This document shows, piece by piece, positions 27,674 to 35,678 of a stretch of 64,000 nucleotides of DNA. The translations under genes were made by a program, and so were the position numbers. Origin of the DNA: Campylobacter sp. VBCF_01 NA2 (GTDB lineage Bacteria > Campylobacterota > Campylobacteria > Campylobacterales > Campylobacteraceae); assembly GCF_027797205.1 (NCBI RefSeq), contig NZ_CP115607.1:558001-622000 (forward strand), written 5' to 3'. The first letter of the stretch is position 1. Each line of letters begins with the position of its first letter. The notes beneath the pieces are model-generated. The model searched no databases. It was not told the DNA's origin and saw only the letters and a list, made by a program, of their open reading frames with translations.

Positions 27674-28362
27674 GAGAGATACTCATAAATTCGGCGTTTT
27701 TTGGCGTTTTTTTGTGTTTGATTTCGTTTCAGGCTGGAATTTATCTGAAAAAACGCTTCAAACTAGCGATTTTCAACCCGCTTTTGGTGGGGACGATTTT
27801 GACGGTTTTGACGCTGGTGCTAGTGGATATCCCATACGATAAATTTAACGCCAGTGCCGCGCATGTGAGCTTTTTTCTCACGCCGATTACGGTGTGTTTG
27901 GCAGTGCCATTATACGAGCAACTCTCGCTCTTGCGCAAAAATTTCGTTGCGATTTTTGCGGGGCTGTTTTCGGGCGTGCTGGCTGGGACTTGCAGTATTT
28001 ACGCGCTGGCTTTGATTTTTGGCATAGATCATGCGCTCTATGTGACACTGCTACCCAAATCCGTAACCGCGCCCATTGGCATGGGCATTAGCGAGAGTTT
28101 GGGCGGAATCGTAAATTTGACCATGGCGTGCATAATCGCAACGGGGATTTTAGGAAATATATTTGGAGAGGCGATTTTAAGGCTATTTCGCATAAAAAAA
28201 TCCGTAGCAAAGGGGATTGCGCTTGGGTGCGCAAGTCATGCTATGGGGACAGCAAAAGCCCTTGAAATCGGAGATATCGAGGGCGCAATGGCGTCTTTGG
28301 CGATGGCTGTAACTGGGCTTTTTACCGTGGTTGGGGCCAGTATTTTTGCAAACTTTATTTAA
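27670..28362 (+). CDS. lrgB: LrgB family membrane protein
   Basis: The 230-residue inner-membrane protein is of the LrgB/CidB family. The diagnostic C-terminal half contains LLPKSVTAPIGMGISESLGG and ALGCASHAMGTAKALEIGDIEGAMASLAMAVTGL, with the conserved Ser-His and Gly-Thr-Ala-Lys residues. It should form a complex with LrgA. The gene is coupled to lrgA and is followed 9 nt later by a cytidylate kinase-like gene. Confidence 0.94.
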   Translation: MREILINSAFFGVFLCLISFQAGIYLKKRFKLAIFNPLLVGTILTVLTLVLVDIPYDKFNASAAHVSFFLTPITVCLAVPLYEQLSLLRKNFVAIFAGLFSGVLAGTCSIYALALIFGIDHALYVTLLPKSVTAPIGMGISESLGGIVNLTMACIIATGILGNIFGEAILRLFRIKKSVAKGIALGCASHAMGTAKALEIGDIEGAMASLAMAVTGLFTVVGASIFANFI

Positions 28363-28371
28363 GGAAATTTT

Positions 28372-28947
28372 ATGGTAATCACAATCGCTAGACAAACAGG
28401 GGCAGGCGGGCGCGAACTAGCCCAAAAATTGGCAGCTAGGCTAGGATATACTTACCTCGAAAAGGCCGATTTGCTCAAACGAGCTGATTCTTTGGGGTGC
28501 TTTGAGATGATGTATGAATTCTACAACGAAATGCCCATAAATATGCTCTTGCACGCCATTTCGCACAATGAAATCGCAAACGAAGAGAAGCGCGAACGCA
28601 TAGCCAAAATTTATCGCCAAATCGCACATGACGGAAATATCATAATTTTGGGGCGTTGCGCTGGGTATTTTTTGCGCAGTAGGGGGGATTTGCTGCGTGT
28701 GTTTTTGCGCGCTGAGGACGAGTTTAAACTCGCTCGCCTTGCTAGCGAAACTAAGGGCGATGTCAGGGAGTTTATGGAAAACTCAGACGCTGGCAGAGCG
28801 AGCTTTCATAGGTATTACACGAACGAAATTTGGGGCGCGTCGCAAAACTACGATATCTGCATAAACACATCGTTTTGCGGTGTCGATGGCGCGGCGCAAA
28901 TCGTGGAAAATTTGATTAAATTTAAAGAAAATTTGAGCGATAAATGA
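28372..28947 (+). CDS. Cytidylate kinase-like family protein
   Basis: The 191-residue protein is of the cytidylate kinase-like P-loop group. The N-terminus VITIARQTGAGGRELAQKLAARLGY holds a variant Walker A (RQTGAGGRE), and ILGRCAGYFLRSRGDLLRVFLRA is typical of this family. It is not the canonical CMP kinase Cmk. The real substrate of these proteins is largely untested. An AAGGAAATTTT site precedes the ATG. It follows lrgAB closely, suggesting one transcript. Confidence 0.85.
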   Translation: MVITIARQTGAGGRELAQKLAARLGYTYLEKADLLKRADSLGCFEMMYEFYNEMPINMLLHAISHNEIANEEKRERIAKIYRQIAHDGNIIILGRCAGYFLRSRGDLLRVFLRAEDEFKLARLASETKGDVREFMENSDAGRASFHRYYTNEIWGASQNYDICINTSFCGVDGAAQIVENLIKFKENLSDK

Positions 28948-28990
28948 TTTAAATTTTCAAAACTTATAGCGCGTAGTATAAAATTTTATA

Positions 28991-29040
28991 CAATCAATTT
29001 TGAGAGAATTTATTAAAAATTTTGCTTTCAAAATTGATTG
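28991..29040. repeat. 13-bp inverted repeat upstream of exbB
   Basis: CAATCAATTTTGA (28991-29003) is repeated perfectly in inverse orientation at 29028-29040 with a 24-nt AT-rich spacer. It lies after the cytidylate kinase-like gene and just upstream of the exbB promoter. It may be a weak terminator, a regulator site, or both. Confidence 0.6.
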
Positions 29041-29056
29041 ATATTGATAAAAGTTA

Positions 29057-29085
29057 TTGACTTATATTCTAAATTTCGTTAAAAT
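29057..29085 (+). promoter_or_regulatory. Sigma-70 promoter for exbB-exbD-tonB
   Basis: A -35 TTGACT (29057-29062) and a -10 TAAAAT (29080-29085) are separated by exactly 17 nt, about 80 nt upstream of the exbB start. The AT-rich stretch TTGATATTGATAAAAGTTATTG overlapping the -35 side resembles a Fur-type box only loosely. Iron control of tonB genes is known in Campylobacter, so Fur regulation is an inference here. Confidence 0.6.
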
Positions 29086-29164
29086 ACCCCGATTTTTCGC
29101 TATTTTCAAAATCACTGTATTTTTGATAAGCAAAATTTACAAATTTTATCCACGGGGGAAATTT

Positions 29165-29578
29165 ATGGATTTTCTAAAAGACTATATTGATTATATAATT
29201 ATTTCTATTTTGGTTTTTATGAGCTTTTTGGTCGTTTGGTTTAGCATAGAGCGGGTGCTGTTTTACAGAAGAGTATCGCCAAAAGACTACAAAAGCAAGG
29301 CACTGTATGAGGAGGCGCTGAGCAAAAATCTCACCGCGCTTTATATTGTGTATTCTAACGCCCCGTATATCGGGCTTTTGGGCACTGTGGCTGGCATTAT
29401 GATTACATTTTATGACATGGGTGCTAGTGCCAATATCGACGCGAAAGCTATCATGCAAGGCCTCTCTCTCGCGCTCAAAGCCACTGCGCTGGGGCTTTTG
29501 GTCGCTGTGCCTACGCTGATGATTTACAACTGCTTTTTGCGCAAAGTCGATGTCATGCTCAATCGCTACGAGGGCTAA
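29165..29578 (+). CDS. exbB: ExbB-type proton channel subunit
   Basis: ExbB is the pentameric inner-membrane part of the motor that energises TonB-dependent outer-membrane receptors. Three membrane segments are visible in 137 residues, with the MotA/TolQ/ExbB signature YSNAPYIGLLGTVAGIMITFYDMG and the following GLSLALKATALGLLVAVPTLMIYN. I chose the ATG at 29165, preceded by GGGGGAA, over an upstream in-frame start at 29057 that would add 36 poorly matching residues and overlap the promoter. It is the short ExbB type. Confidence 0.93.
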   Translation: MDFLKDYIDYIIISILVFMSFLVVWFSIERVLFYRRVSPKDYKSKALYEEALSKNLTALYIVYSNAPYIGLLGTVAGIMITFYDMGASANIDAKAIMQGLSLALKATALGLLVAVPTLMIYNCFLRKVDVMLNRYEG

Positions 29579-29579
29579 A

Positions 29580-29963
29580 ATGCGACTACCTAGGAAAGAG
29601 GGGCTAAATATCGTCCCATTTATCGATATTATGCTGGTTTTGCTAGCGATCACGCTTAGCGTTTCGACCTTCATCGCACAAGGGTTAATCAAGGTCGATT
29701 TGCCAAGTGCTAAAAGCGCGCAAAGCCCAAGCGAAGAGAAGAAAATCACCATTAAAATCGACGAGCACTCGCAAATTTTCATCGATGATATTGCCGTGGA
29801 TAGCGAGGCTTTGAAGTCAAATTTAGAGCATTTGCAAAAGCATGATTTGATTGTTTTAGAAAATGATAAAAACTCCAAATTCGAGGCTTTCGTCATCGTA
29901 ATTGACGCACTCAAAGAGCTAAATCACGAAAATTTCGCAATTGTGACGAAAAAAGATGAATAG
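29580..29963 (+). CDS. exbD: ExbD-type biopolymer transport protein
   Basis: ExbD has one membrane helix and a periplasmic domain and forms the proton path with ExbB. The start [28 protein letters not shown] includes the essential membrane Asp (FIDIMLVLL). The periplasmic part ends [19 protein letters not shown] start it at ATG 29580, directly after the exbB stop with a GAGGG site, giving 127 residues. It overlaps tonB by 8 nt. Confidence 0.93.
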   Translation: MRLPRKEGLNIVPFIDIMLVLLAITLSVSTFIAQGLIKVDLPSAKSAQSPSEEKKITIKIDEHSQIFIDDIAVDSEALKSNLEHLQKHDLIVLENDKNSKFEAFVIVIDALKELNHENFAIVTKKDE

Positions 29964-30714
29964 TGCAATAGGATTTTTTACTTCGCTGATTTTGCATATT
30001 GCCTTGCTTTGCTACGCTTTTGCGAATTTCAGGGCGCCAAATTTGATGCAAGATGAAGCTCTAAGCGTGATTAGAATCGAAAATTTCGTCGCTTTGAGTG
30101 ATACTGCGCCCGAAAATGTGGAAAATTTAGCCGAGCAAAATTCACAGCCTGAACCTGAACCTGAACCTGTTTCTGAGCCAGAGCCTACGCCTGAGCGAGA
30201 ACCTGTTTCTGAACCAGAGCCTACGCCAGAGCCAGAGCCTGCCCCTGCGCCCGAACCGCTCCCTAAACCTGAGCCAAAACCAAAACCAAAACCAAAAAAA
30301 ATCGCAAAAGAAAAGGCTGTAAAAAAGAATTTTGATAGCAACAAAACAGGCGCAAATTTGCCAAATTTAGCCCAAACTAATGCTAGCGCAGGCGCGCCAA
30401 AAGCGGGCATGGCAAACATACAAGGCAATGCCAAGAGCGATAATATCGGCGGCGTGATACAAAAAATCATCGCAGCCTACGCGCAAAAAAGCTACCCAAA
30501 AAGCGCGAAAATGCGTAGGCAAACTGGCGTGGTAAAGGCTGAGTTTCAATATCTGCCAGGTGGCGTGGTGCAGGGCGCTAGAATAGTATCTAGCTCTGGT
30601 GTGGAGGCACTAGATGAGGCTGTATTACGGGCGATAGAGCGCACGAAATCGAAATTTCCGCCCACGACAAGCGCGCGAACTTTTGTCGTAAATGTGCGCT
30701 TTGTGCTGAAATAA
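29956..30714 (+). CDS. tonB: TonB
   Basis: TonB links the ExbB-ExbD motor to outer-membrane receptors. Of 252 residues, the N-terminal helix (about 4-24, [16 protein letters not shown]) anchors it. A long Pro-Glu then Pro-Lys rich rod spans residues ~60-120. The C-terminal domain has [39 protein letters not shown] and a terminal [10 protein letters not shown]. The rod is encoded by imperfect tandem CCTGAA/CCAGAG-type repeats, so its length may vary between strains. It is the last gene of exbB-exbD-tonB. Confidence 0.95.
   Translation: MNSAIGFFTSLILHIALLCYAFANFRAPNLMQDEALSVIRIENFVALSDTAPENVENLAEQNSQPEPEPEPVSEPEPTPEREPVSEPEPTPEPEPAPAPEPLPKPEPKPKPKPKKIAKEKAVKKNFDSNKTGANLPNLAQTNASAGAPKAGMANIQGNAKSDNIGGVIQKIIAAYAQKSYPKSAKMRRQTGVVKAEFQYLPGGVVQGARIVSSSGVEALDEAVLRAIERTKSKFPPTTSARTFVVNVRFVLK
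30166..30300 (+). repeat. Pro-Glu/Pro-Lys coding repeats in tonB
   Basis: Degenerate 6-nt repeats encode alternating Pro-Glu and, towards the end, Pro-Lys pairs. A longer unit reading roughly [11 protein letters not shown] occurs twice in tandem. This is a rigid periplasmic rod, not a CRISPR or regulatory array. Confidence 0.8.
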
Positions 30715-30757
30715 ATTTCAAAATTTTGCAAATTTAGCGACTTTAAATTTTAAATTT

Positions 30758-30857
30758 GTAGATTGCCACGCTCGTTTCACTCGCTCGCAATGACAGATTA
30801 AGAAAAATTTGCCAGCCATTGTCATTGCGAGCTTTCGCAGAAAGCGAAGCAATCTAC
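30758..30857. repeat. Inverted-repeat element of the GTCATTGCGAG/GCAATC family
   Basis: The left half runs from TAGATTGC to GCAATGACA (about 30758-30795) and the right half from GTCATTGC to GCAATCTA (30821-30857), in inverted orientation. Each half carries its own shorter stem (for example CGAGC-type arms). Related halves occur at 62318-62350, 62453-62480 and 62505-62540. The ends and non-coding nature resemble a MITE or REP-like palindromic element. Confidence 0.75.
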
Positions 30858-30957
30858 GAGATTAAATTTACGATTGATTTTTATGTTATTATAAGTAAAG
30901 CTTTGCAAAGCAAAGAAGCTTTATTTAAATGATTATTAAATTATTTTATCTTTTTTT

Positions 30958-30982
30958 GTGGGCAAGGACGCCAACCTTACGA
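30958..30982. repeat. GTGGGCAAGGA-type dispersed repeat, diverged copy
   Basis: This 25-nt segment matches the inverse complement of the hairpin sequence at about 61527-61551 at all but a few positions, keeping GTGGGCAAGGA and a trailing TACGA. Both copies are intergenic and lie near members of the other repeat family. Confidence 0.6.
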
Positions 30983-31021
30983 TACTCTCTTTTAAAAAAT
31001 TGGTTTTATTAAATTTTGTTA

Positions 31022-31840
31022 TCAAAAAATTGAATACCTTTTTGGTAAATTATCAATATTTATATTTTTTTGTAAAAAATATTTCTTTACTTCCTTATAT
31101 ATTTCATCACTATATAGATAAATCATAAAATATCTAATTGATAACGGCGAACCGATTGCAGTTTTAGCCGGATTATCAATTTGAATAGATGAAAAAATTT
31201 CAAATCCTTTTAAACTCTTATTCAAAAATATATAAAAGAAAAATCTTATAAAAATATATGAAAAACAAAAAGATACAGATAAACTAACAATTAATATAGG
31301 TTTGTAGAATAAAAATACAACCAACATAATCATAAAATACATAGTGACAATATTTTGTTTGTGATTGCTTACATCACAACAAGTAAAAAATGGTTTTGCC
31401 ATTTTATTTTCTACAATTTCACATCGCCTTTTTAATTTCCCATAATCATAAAATTCAATATATCTATTTGTAAATTTAATTTTATGGTGTGAAAAATGCG
31501 TTTTTTGAAACATAAAAATAATACTTATCCAGCAAATCGGAAAAAGAATAAGCCAAATATCTAAATTACCGCTATTTGCTAGATATAATTTTTCAAATAA
31601 ATTATAAAAAATCCCACTAATCATTAAAGACGGCACAAATAACGAAAATACAAAAAATTCTTCATAGCTTTGTATTATCAATGGATTTTCATCATAATCC
31701 CTAAAATTTGGATCGGTTTGTTTTTTATTTTCTAGCCATTGTTGATATTTAGCTTCTTTTTCTTTTGCTTGTTGAATTTTCATTTCGGCTTTTTTAGTCA
31801 TTTGCTCTGCTTTTTCTCGCATTATTTTTTCATTATCCAA
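31022..31840 (-). CDS. Unknown AT-rich membrane protein
   Basis: I do not recognise this 272-residue protein. It starts with a Lys/Glu/Gln-rich helical stretch (about residues 1-42, probably coiled coil). It then shows four hydrophobic segments, two around residues 60-110 and two around 165-215, with a soluble part between them (HHKIKFTNRYIEFYDYGKLKRRCEIVE, a PH-like or SHOCT-like look that I cannot confirm). Base composition is far more AT-rich than the neighbouring genes, suggesting recent acquisition. It starts at TTG with an AAGGA site. It is an insertion between tonB and truA, flanked by repeats on its 3' side. Confidence 0.75.
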   Translation of the reverse strand: MDNEKIMREKAEQMTKKAEMKIQQAKEKEAKYQQWLENKKQTDPNFRDYDENPLIIQSYEEFFVFSLFVPSLMISGIFYNLFEKLYLANSGNLDIWLILFPICWISIIFMFQKTHFSHHKIKFTNRYIEFYDYGKLKRRCEIVENKMAKPFFTCCDVSNHKQNIVTMYFMIMLVVFLFYKPILIVSLSVSFCFSYIFIRFFFYIFLNKSLKGFEIFSSIQIDNPAKTAIGSPLSIRYFMIYLYSDEIYKEVKKYFLQKNINIDNLPKRYSIF

Positions 31841-31932
31841 ATTTAATCCTTTTTATAAAATCCCGGTCAATATCTGTGATACTGAATTTATCAAATTTTA
31901 CAAATTCAACCCCGCTTAATCAAATGTAAAAT

Positions 31933-32634
31933 TTAGTAAATCACATTTGAGAGATAAAGTCCATTTGGTGGGGCTGGTATGCGGGTGAGGGCGTGGGAGA
32001 GGTCTAGGGGGCGATTTGATTTGAGCGAGGCAAGGGCGTTTGCTAGCATTAATCGCACTTGTGCGCGTAAAAAGCCGTTTGCGACGAAATTTACCACGCT
32101 GAGATTTCCGTGCGAATACGCGCGCGCTACGAAAATTTCACGAACCGGGCTTTTTATCTCGCTTCCAACCTTCATAAACTCGCTAAAATCGTGTTCTCCG
32201 ATAAATTTCGCAAGAATCAAATTTAGCTTTTCAATTTCAAATTTGGGCATAAAAATTTGAAAATCGCTTAGAAATGGGTTAAATTCGCCGTGGTTGATGA
32301 TGTATCGATACGCCCTAGCTTTGGCGCTGTATCTTGGGTGAAATTCATCGCTTACCACGCGCAGGTCGCGCACGAAAATGTATGGCGCGCAGTGGCGATT
32401 GATAAGCTCTTTAAGGCGCGGCAAGCTTTGGTAGAGTTCGCATTTGATCGTGCTTGTTTGGCGCAGGGCATGCACGCCCTTGTCGGTGCGAGAGCTAGTG
32501 GTGAGCGCGCCAAAAATCCCGACCCTACCTAGCGCGATTTTGAGCGCGTCCTCGACGCTACGACCATGTGGCTGGGACTGCGAGCCACAAAATCGCGCGC
32601 CGTTATAAGCGTAGGTAAGAAGTAAATTTTGCAT
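31933..32634 (-). CDS. truA: tRNA pseudouridine(38-40) synthase
   Basis: TruA isomerises uridines 38-40 in the tRNA anticodon stem-loop. The N-terminal YAYNGARFCGSQSQPHGRSVEDAL and the catalytic Asp in TTSSRTDKGVHALRQTSTI are plain; further typical pieces are YRYIINHGEFNPF and the late NGFLRAQVRLMLANAL. At 233 residues it is near normal. It starts 1 nt after the lptG-like gene ends. Confidence 0.96.
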   Translation of the reverse strand: MQNLLLTYAYNGARFCGSQSQPHGRSVEDALKIALGRVGIFGALTTSSRTDKGVHALRQTSTIKCELYQSLPRLKELINRHCAPYIFVRDLRVVSDEFHPRYSAKARAYRYIINHGEFNPFLSDFQIFMPKFEIEKLNLILAKFIGEHDFSEFMKVGSEIKSPVREIFVARAYSHGNLSVVNFVANGFLRAQVRLMLANALASLKSNRPLDLSHALTRIPAPPNGLYLSNVIY

Positions 32635-32635
32635 T

Positions 32636-33667
32636 TTAATATCGCGGTTTGATTTTGAAGTTATAATAAATCCAAGATAGGATAAATGTCAGCGCAAATG
32701 TAACGCTAATGGCGATTTGTGGGCGTTTGGCTAGTATCATAATCAGCGCAAAATAGCTAAAAAGCACCCCAAAAATCCCAGCGTAAATAAAGCCCTTTTC
32801 GTAGCGGTAAGTTACGATTCCAAAGCTTAGCGCAAAAAGCACGCTTGCTAGCGGAAATAGCGAAACAAGCACATAAATGCTGAAATCTTTTTTGCGTTTG
32901 TCGTTTTTGCGCATTTCGCGCCAGTATCCTAGCACATCGCTTCCTGTGCGGATATTGCTCTTAGAAAGTGTGCGTATGATAAGCTCGTCAAACTCAGTAA
33001 TATGCCACTCATCGCTATCCACGGTGTAGATTTTGCCATCGCGTAAAAGCGCGGAAAAGCTTTGATTTTCGCTTACAAACTCGCCTTTTTTGGCGATGAT
33101 TATGCGCTCATCTTCGCCTTTTTTGCCGTGGTTGTAAAATACTAAATTTTTGTAAATTTTGCCGTTTTCGCCCTCGTCTTCGCCCTCGATGAAAACCATC
33201 CACTCCGAAAATTTCTGCCCAAATTCGCTAGCTTTGATATTTAGCGTGGCGCTGACTTTTTTGTAGTCGATGAAATTGTCTTTGAGATTTTCGGCGATTG
33301 GCATCATCACAAGCGAAATAAAGAGCAAAAGAACCGAAAAAATCGCCGCAATCACGCCAAAAAACACAGCGATTTTGCGCGTAACATAACCGATAGTAAA
33401 AAGCACGATTGTCTCGTTTTCTTTCGAAAGGCGGAAAAGCGCCATGCTAAGGGCGACAAAAAAGGCAATCGGCACGGTGAAAATGAGAATTCGTGGTAGC
33501 ATGAAAAGGTAGAGTTTGATTAGCTCTATCAAATTTATCTCGATAAAAGAGGTAATGCGCGCAATCTGCAAGAAAAACACAATCGACATAATGATAAAAA
33601 GCGTGCTAAATAGCGATGCAAACGAGCTTATGAAGTTGCTAAATAGGTATTTTTGAACTCTATCCAT
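32636..33667 (-). CDS. LptF/LptG family LPS export permease
   Basis: The 343-residue inner-membrane protein has three N-terminal and three C-terminal helices around a periplasmic domain, the YjgP/YjgQ layout. The N-terminus DRVQKYLFSNFISSFASLFSTLFIIMSIVFFLQI is followed by MLPRILIFTVPIAFFVALSMALFRLSKENE, the conserved cytoplasmic coupling region of this family. These permeases work with the LptB ATPase to extract LPS or lipooligosaccharide from the inner membrane. Which of LptF or LptG it is cannot be settled from sequence alone. It overlaps the prepilin peptidase gene by 8 nt. Confidence 0.88.
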   Translation of the reverse strand: MDRVQKYLFSNFISSFASLFSTLFIIMSIVFFLQIARITSFIEINLIELIKLYLFMLPRILIFTVPIAFFVALSMALFRLSKENETIVLFTIGYVTRKIAVFFGVIAAIFSVLLLFISLVMMPIAENLKDNFIDYKKVSATLNIKASEFGQKFSEWMVFIEGEDEGENGKIYKNLVFYNHGKKGEDERIIIAKKGEFVSENQSFSALLRDGKIYTVDSDEWHITEFDELIIRTLSKSNIRTGSDVLGYWREMRKNDKRKKDFSIYVLVSLFPLASVLFALSFGIVTYRYEKGFIYAGIFGVLFSYFALIMILAKRPQIAISVTFALTFILSWIYYNFKIKPRY

Positions 33668-34412
33668 AAATCATTTCCAAAAGCTCTAAAATTTGAGCTT
33701 TGAATAAAATAGTAAGCAAAAGTCCAGCTGATAAAAACGGCACAAACGGCAGTTCGTAGCCTTTTTTGTTGGCGATTGCGTATGCTGGCAGGGTCAAAAT
33801 AGCGCCGATATAAATCGCGATTCCGCCGAGCTTCCAGCCCAAAATCGCGCCGATGATTATGGCGATAAAAATATCGGCTGAGCCCATGGCTTCGCGCTTT
33901 AAGACCTTTGTGATGATGAGGCGAAGCGCGAAAAACGCTAGTCCATACCCAGCGGCTGGATACAGCAAGCTAATGTCAAAATCATAAAGCAAAGGATAGA
34001 TTAGGCTTATCGCGGTAGCTGTGAAAAGTAGGCTATCTGGCACGGCCTTGAACTCGAAATCGATTGCCGAAAGTGCTAGTAAAAGTATGAAAAGTAGCGC
34101 TAAAATGGCGGCTTTGATGATATCTGGCTCGCAGATATACGCGCTTGCGGCTAGCGCACCAGCTAGAAATTCCACGATTGGATAGCGGATAGAGATTTTT
34201 TCCTTGCAAAATGCGCATTTTCCGCCCAAAAACAGCCACGAAAACAGCGGGACATTGTGGTAAAATTTCAGCGGAGTGCCACATTTAGGGCAGTGCGAAG
34301 CAGGGAAGTTGATACTCTCGCCACGCGGAAGCCTGTGGATTAAGACATTGCTAAACGAGCCGACACAGATGCCAAAAAGGGCGAAAATCGCCATGTAAAG
34401 GTAGTATTCCAT
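33660..34412 (-). CDS. pilD: Type IV prepilin-like leader peptidase
   Basis: This 250-residue inner-membrane aspartic protease and N-methylase of the prepilin peptidase family cleaves leader peptides of pilin-like proteins. The N-terminal domain has GSFSNVLIHRLPRGESI and two zinc-type pairs (CPKCG and CAFCK). The two catalytic Asp residues are in LSAIDFEFKAVPD and the variant motif MGSADIFIAI, where the usual G-x-G-D reads G-S-A-D. No pilin or type II secretion genes are in the window; in Campylobacter the substrates may be transformation pseudopilins, which would match dprA. Confidence 0.9.
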   Translation of the reverse strand: MEYYLYMAIFALFGICVGSFSNVLIHRLPRGESINFPASHCPKCGTPLKFYHNVPLFSWLFLGGKCAFCKEKISIRYPIVEFLAGALAASAYICEPDIIKAAILALLFILLLALSAIDFEFKAVPDSLLFTATAISLIYPLLYDFDISLLYPAAGYGLAFFALRLIITKVLKREAMGSADIFIAIIIGAILGWKLGGIAIYIGAILTLPAYAIANKKGYELPFVPFLSAGLLLTILFKAQILELLEMIYG

Positions 34413-34521
34413 AAAAATCCATTATTAAATTGATAAATTTTGCAAACGACTATTTTACAATTTTTTGGCTAAATTTTGGGCAAATTCGGGAGTGAATTTG
34501 CAAATTTAGGCTTAAAATTTT

Positions 34522-35678
34522 TTAGACCACTTTGCGTAAAATCGGAATTTTTGAGAGTATAAACGCCAAAAGTGCAGAAATCGCAAAAATGGCAATACTT
34601 AAAAGTGGTATCATTATTATCGGATTTAGCGTTATATTTGTGATTTGTAGTTTTATAATAAATATATCTCTAATTGCAGCGTGTATAAGATAAATTCCAA
34701 AACTTAGTGCAGAAAGTTTGGTTATAAGTTTTGCAAATTTGCCGTTGTTTTGGAAATTTGCAAATAAATTTTTAAAGAAAATAAAAACGCCAAAGCTTAC
34801 AAACATAACATTTATTAATCTATAAGTAAAAATAAATTCCTTGCCTTTGGTAGTATGTGTCGCAAAATATGAATTAAAACCTATCGTAATAACAAGAGAA
34901 ATAAATGCCAAAATGTAAAAAATAGTTCTAGTTCTTTTAGAAATTTCAAAATTTGCAAAATAAAATCCGGCTAAAAAATATATCAAATAACCACTGAATT
35001 CAGGGACATTTGAACGAAAATATAGAGTTTTATTTAGAAAAAATTTCAAAAATACATTGATAAAATCATAACCGCAACAAAAAATCGCTAAAACAATGAG
35101 CAAAAGTTCAAAATCTTTTTTACTTAAATTTCGCACCAAAACTTGTAAAAATGGAGCCAAAAAATAAAGTCCGATTATCATATATAAAAACCAAAGGTGA
35201 TATTTTGTGCTTTTAAATAAAAAATCTGTTAATCTAAATGGATTGGTGTCAAATTTGCCATTTAAAAACATATCAAAATAAAGATAAAAAATACTCCAAA
35301 CGATAAGTGTAATGGATAGTCTAAAAATATTTTTCTTTAAAATTCTGCCTAAATTTTCGCTCACACTTTCACTATATCGCCTAAAATCAAGCAAAAATAT
35401 ACCGCTAACCATGACAAAAACAGGCACACACCAACGAACTAATCCGTTGTAAAAATTTACTATTTGCCATTCGTAAGATTGCGATGGCATTTTGTATTGT
35501 CTAATAACAGCTACATGCAAAACAATAACCGCAAAAATCGCAATAACTCTTAAAAAATCAGGATAAAAAACCCTTTGCGGTGTGTGTGTGTGTGTGTGTC
35601 AGAAACGCCGTGAGATTGCGAAGTGGTAGAAATTTTCAAATCTTGCAAATTTTGTGCGTTTTTCTCATTTTGTGGCAT
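34522..35678 (-). CDS. Phase-variable acyltransferase-3 family protein, OFF in this sequence
   Basis: The intended gene starts at ATG 35678, which shares a base with the uppS stop (TAATG) and has a strong GGAGGG site. It reads 26 codons to an (AC)10 tract (35580-35599). At ten units translation continues into a wrong frame and stops after 42 residues. With nine or twelve units it joins the downstream frame, whose first residues PQRVFYPDFLRVIAIFAVIV continue into LHVAVIRQY, the classic N-terminal helix of acyltransferase-3 proteins with the catalytic His. The full ON product would be about 384 residues (nine units) with roughly ten membrane helices, an O-acyltransferase acting on surface glycan or lipid. 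A frame starting at TTG 35520 exists but lacks the first helix. The gene is AT-rich and inserted between uppS and pilD. Confidence 0.88.
35580..35599 (-). repeat. (AC)10 dinucleotide slippage tract in the acyltransferase gene
   Basis: Twenty bases of pure GT on the plus strand (AC on the coding strand) lie within the first 100 bases of the acyltransferase reading frame. Dinucleotide tracts of this length slip during replication. ON requires a unit count divisible by three (9 or 12); the ten seen here gives OFF. Confidence 0.95.

Larger units (their letters stand above)
30715..31021. other. Repeat-bearing intergenic region, no gene
   Basis: No credible coding frame is present. The stretch holds a palindromic inverted-repeat element (30758-30857), a short AGCTTTGCAAAGC-type palindrome near 30896-30920, AT-rich filler, and a 25-nt GTGGGCAAGGA-type element (30958-30982) that recurs in altered form at 61.5 kb. 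It separates tonB from an AT-rich orphan gene and looks like an accumulation site for small non-coding repeats. Confidence 0.7.

Noticed and set aside
28682-28690. G6 run inside the cytidylate kinase-like gene as a contingency tract
   Set aside because: Six G residues are too few for typical Campylobacter poly-G slippage, and the frame is intact.
29057-29164. Extended N-terminus for exbB
   Set aside because: It overlaps the best promoter in the region and lacks ExbB similarity; the GGGGGAA site at 29154-29160 fixes the start at 29165.
30166-30300. CRISPR-like array
   Set aside because: The repeats are 6-nt coding units with no spacers; they encode the TonB rod. No CRISPR array or cas gene was seen anywhere in the window.
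30012-30470. Long minus-strand open frame opposite tonB, Gly/Ser-rich
   Set aside because: It is the complement of the Pro-Glu repeat codons; the low-complexity product and lack of a start site mark it as a shadow.
34522-35520. Acyltransferase as a complete gene starting at TTG 35520
   Set aside because: The first membrane helix (DFLRVIAIFAVIV) lies upstream in the same frame and there is no ribosome-binding site at 35520; the (AC)n switch explains the layout better.
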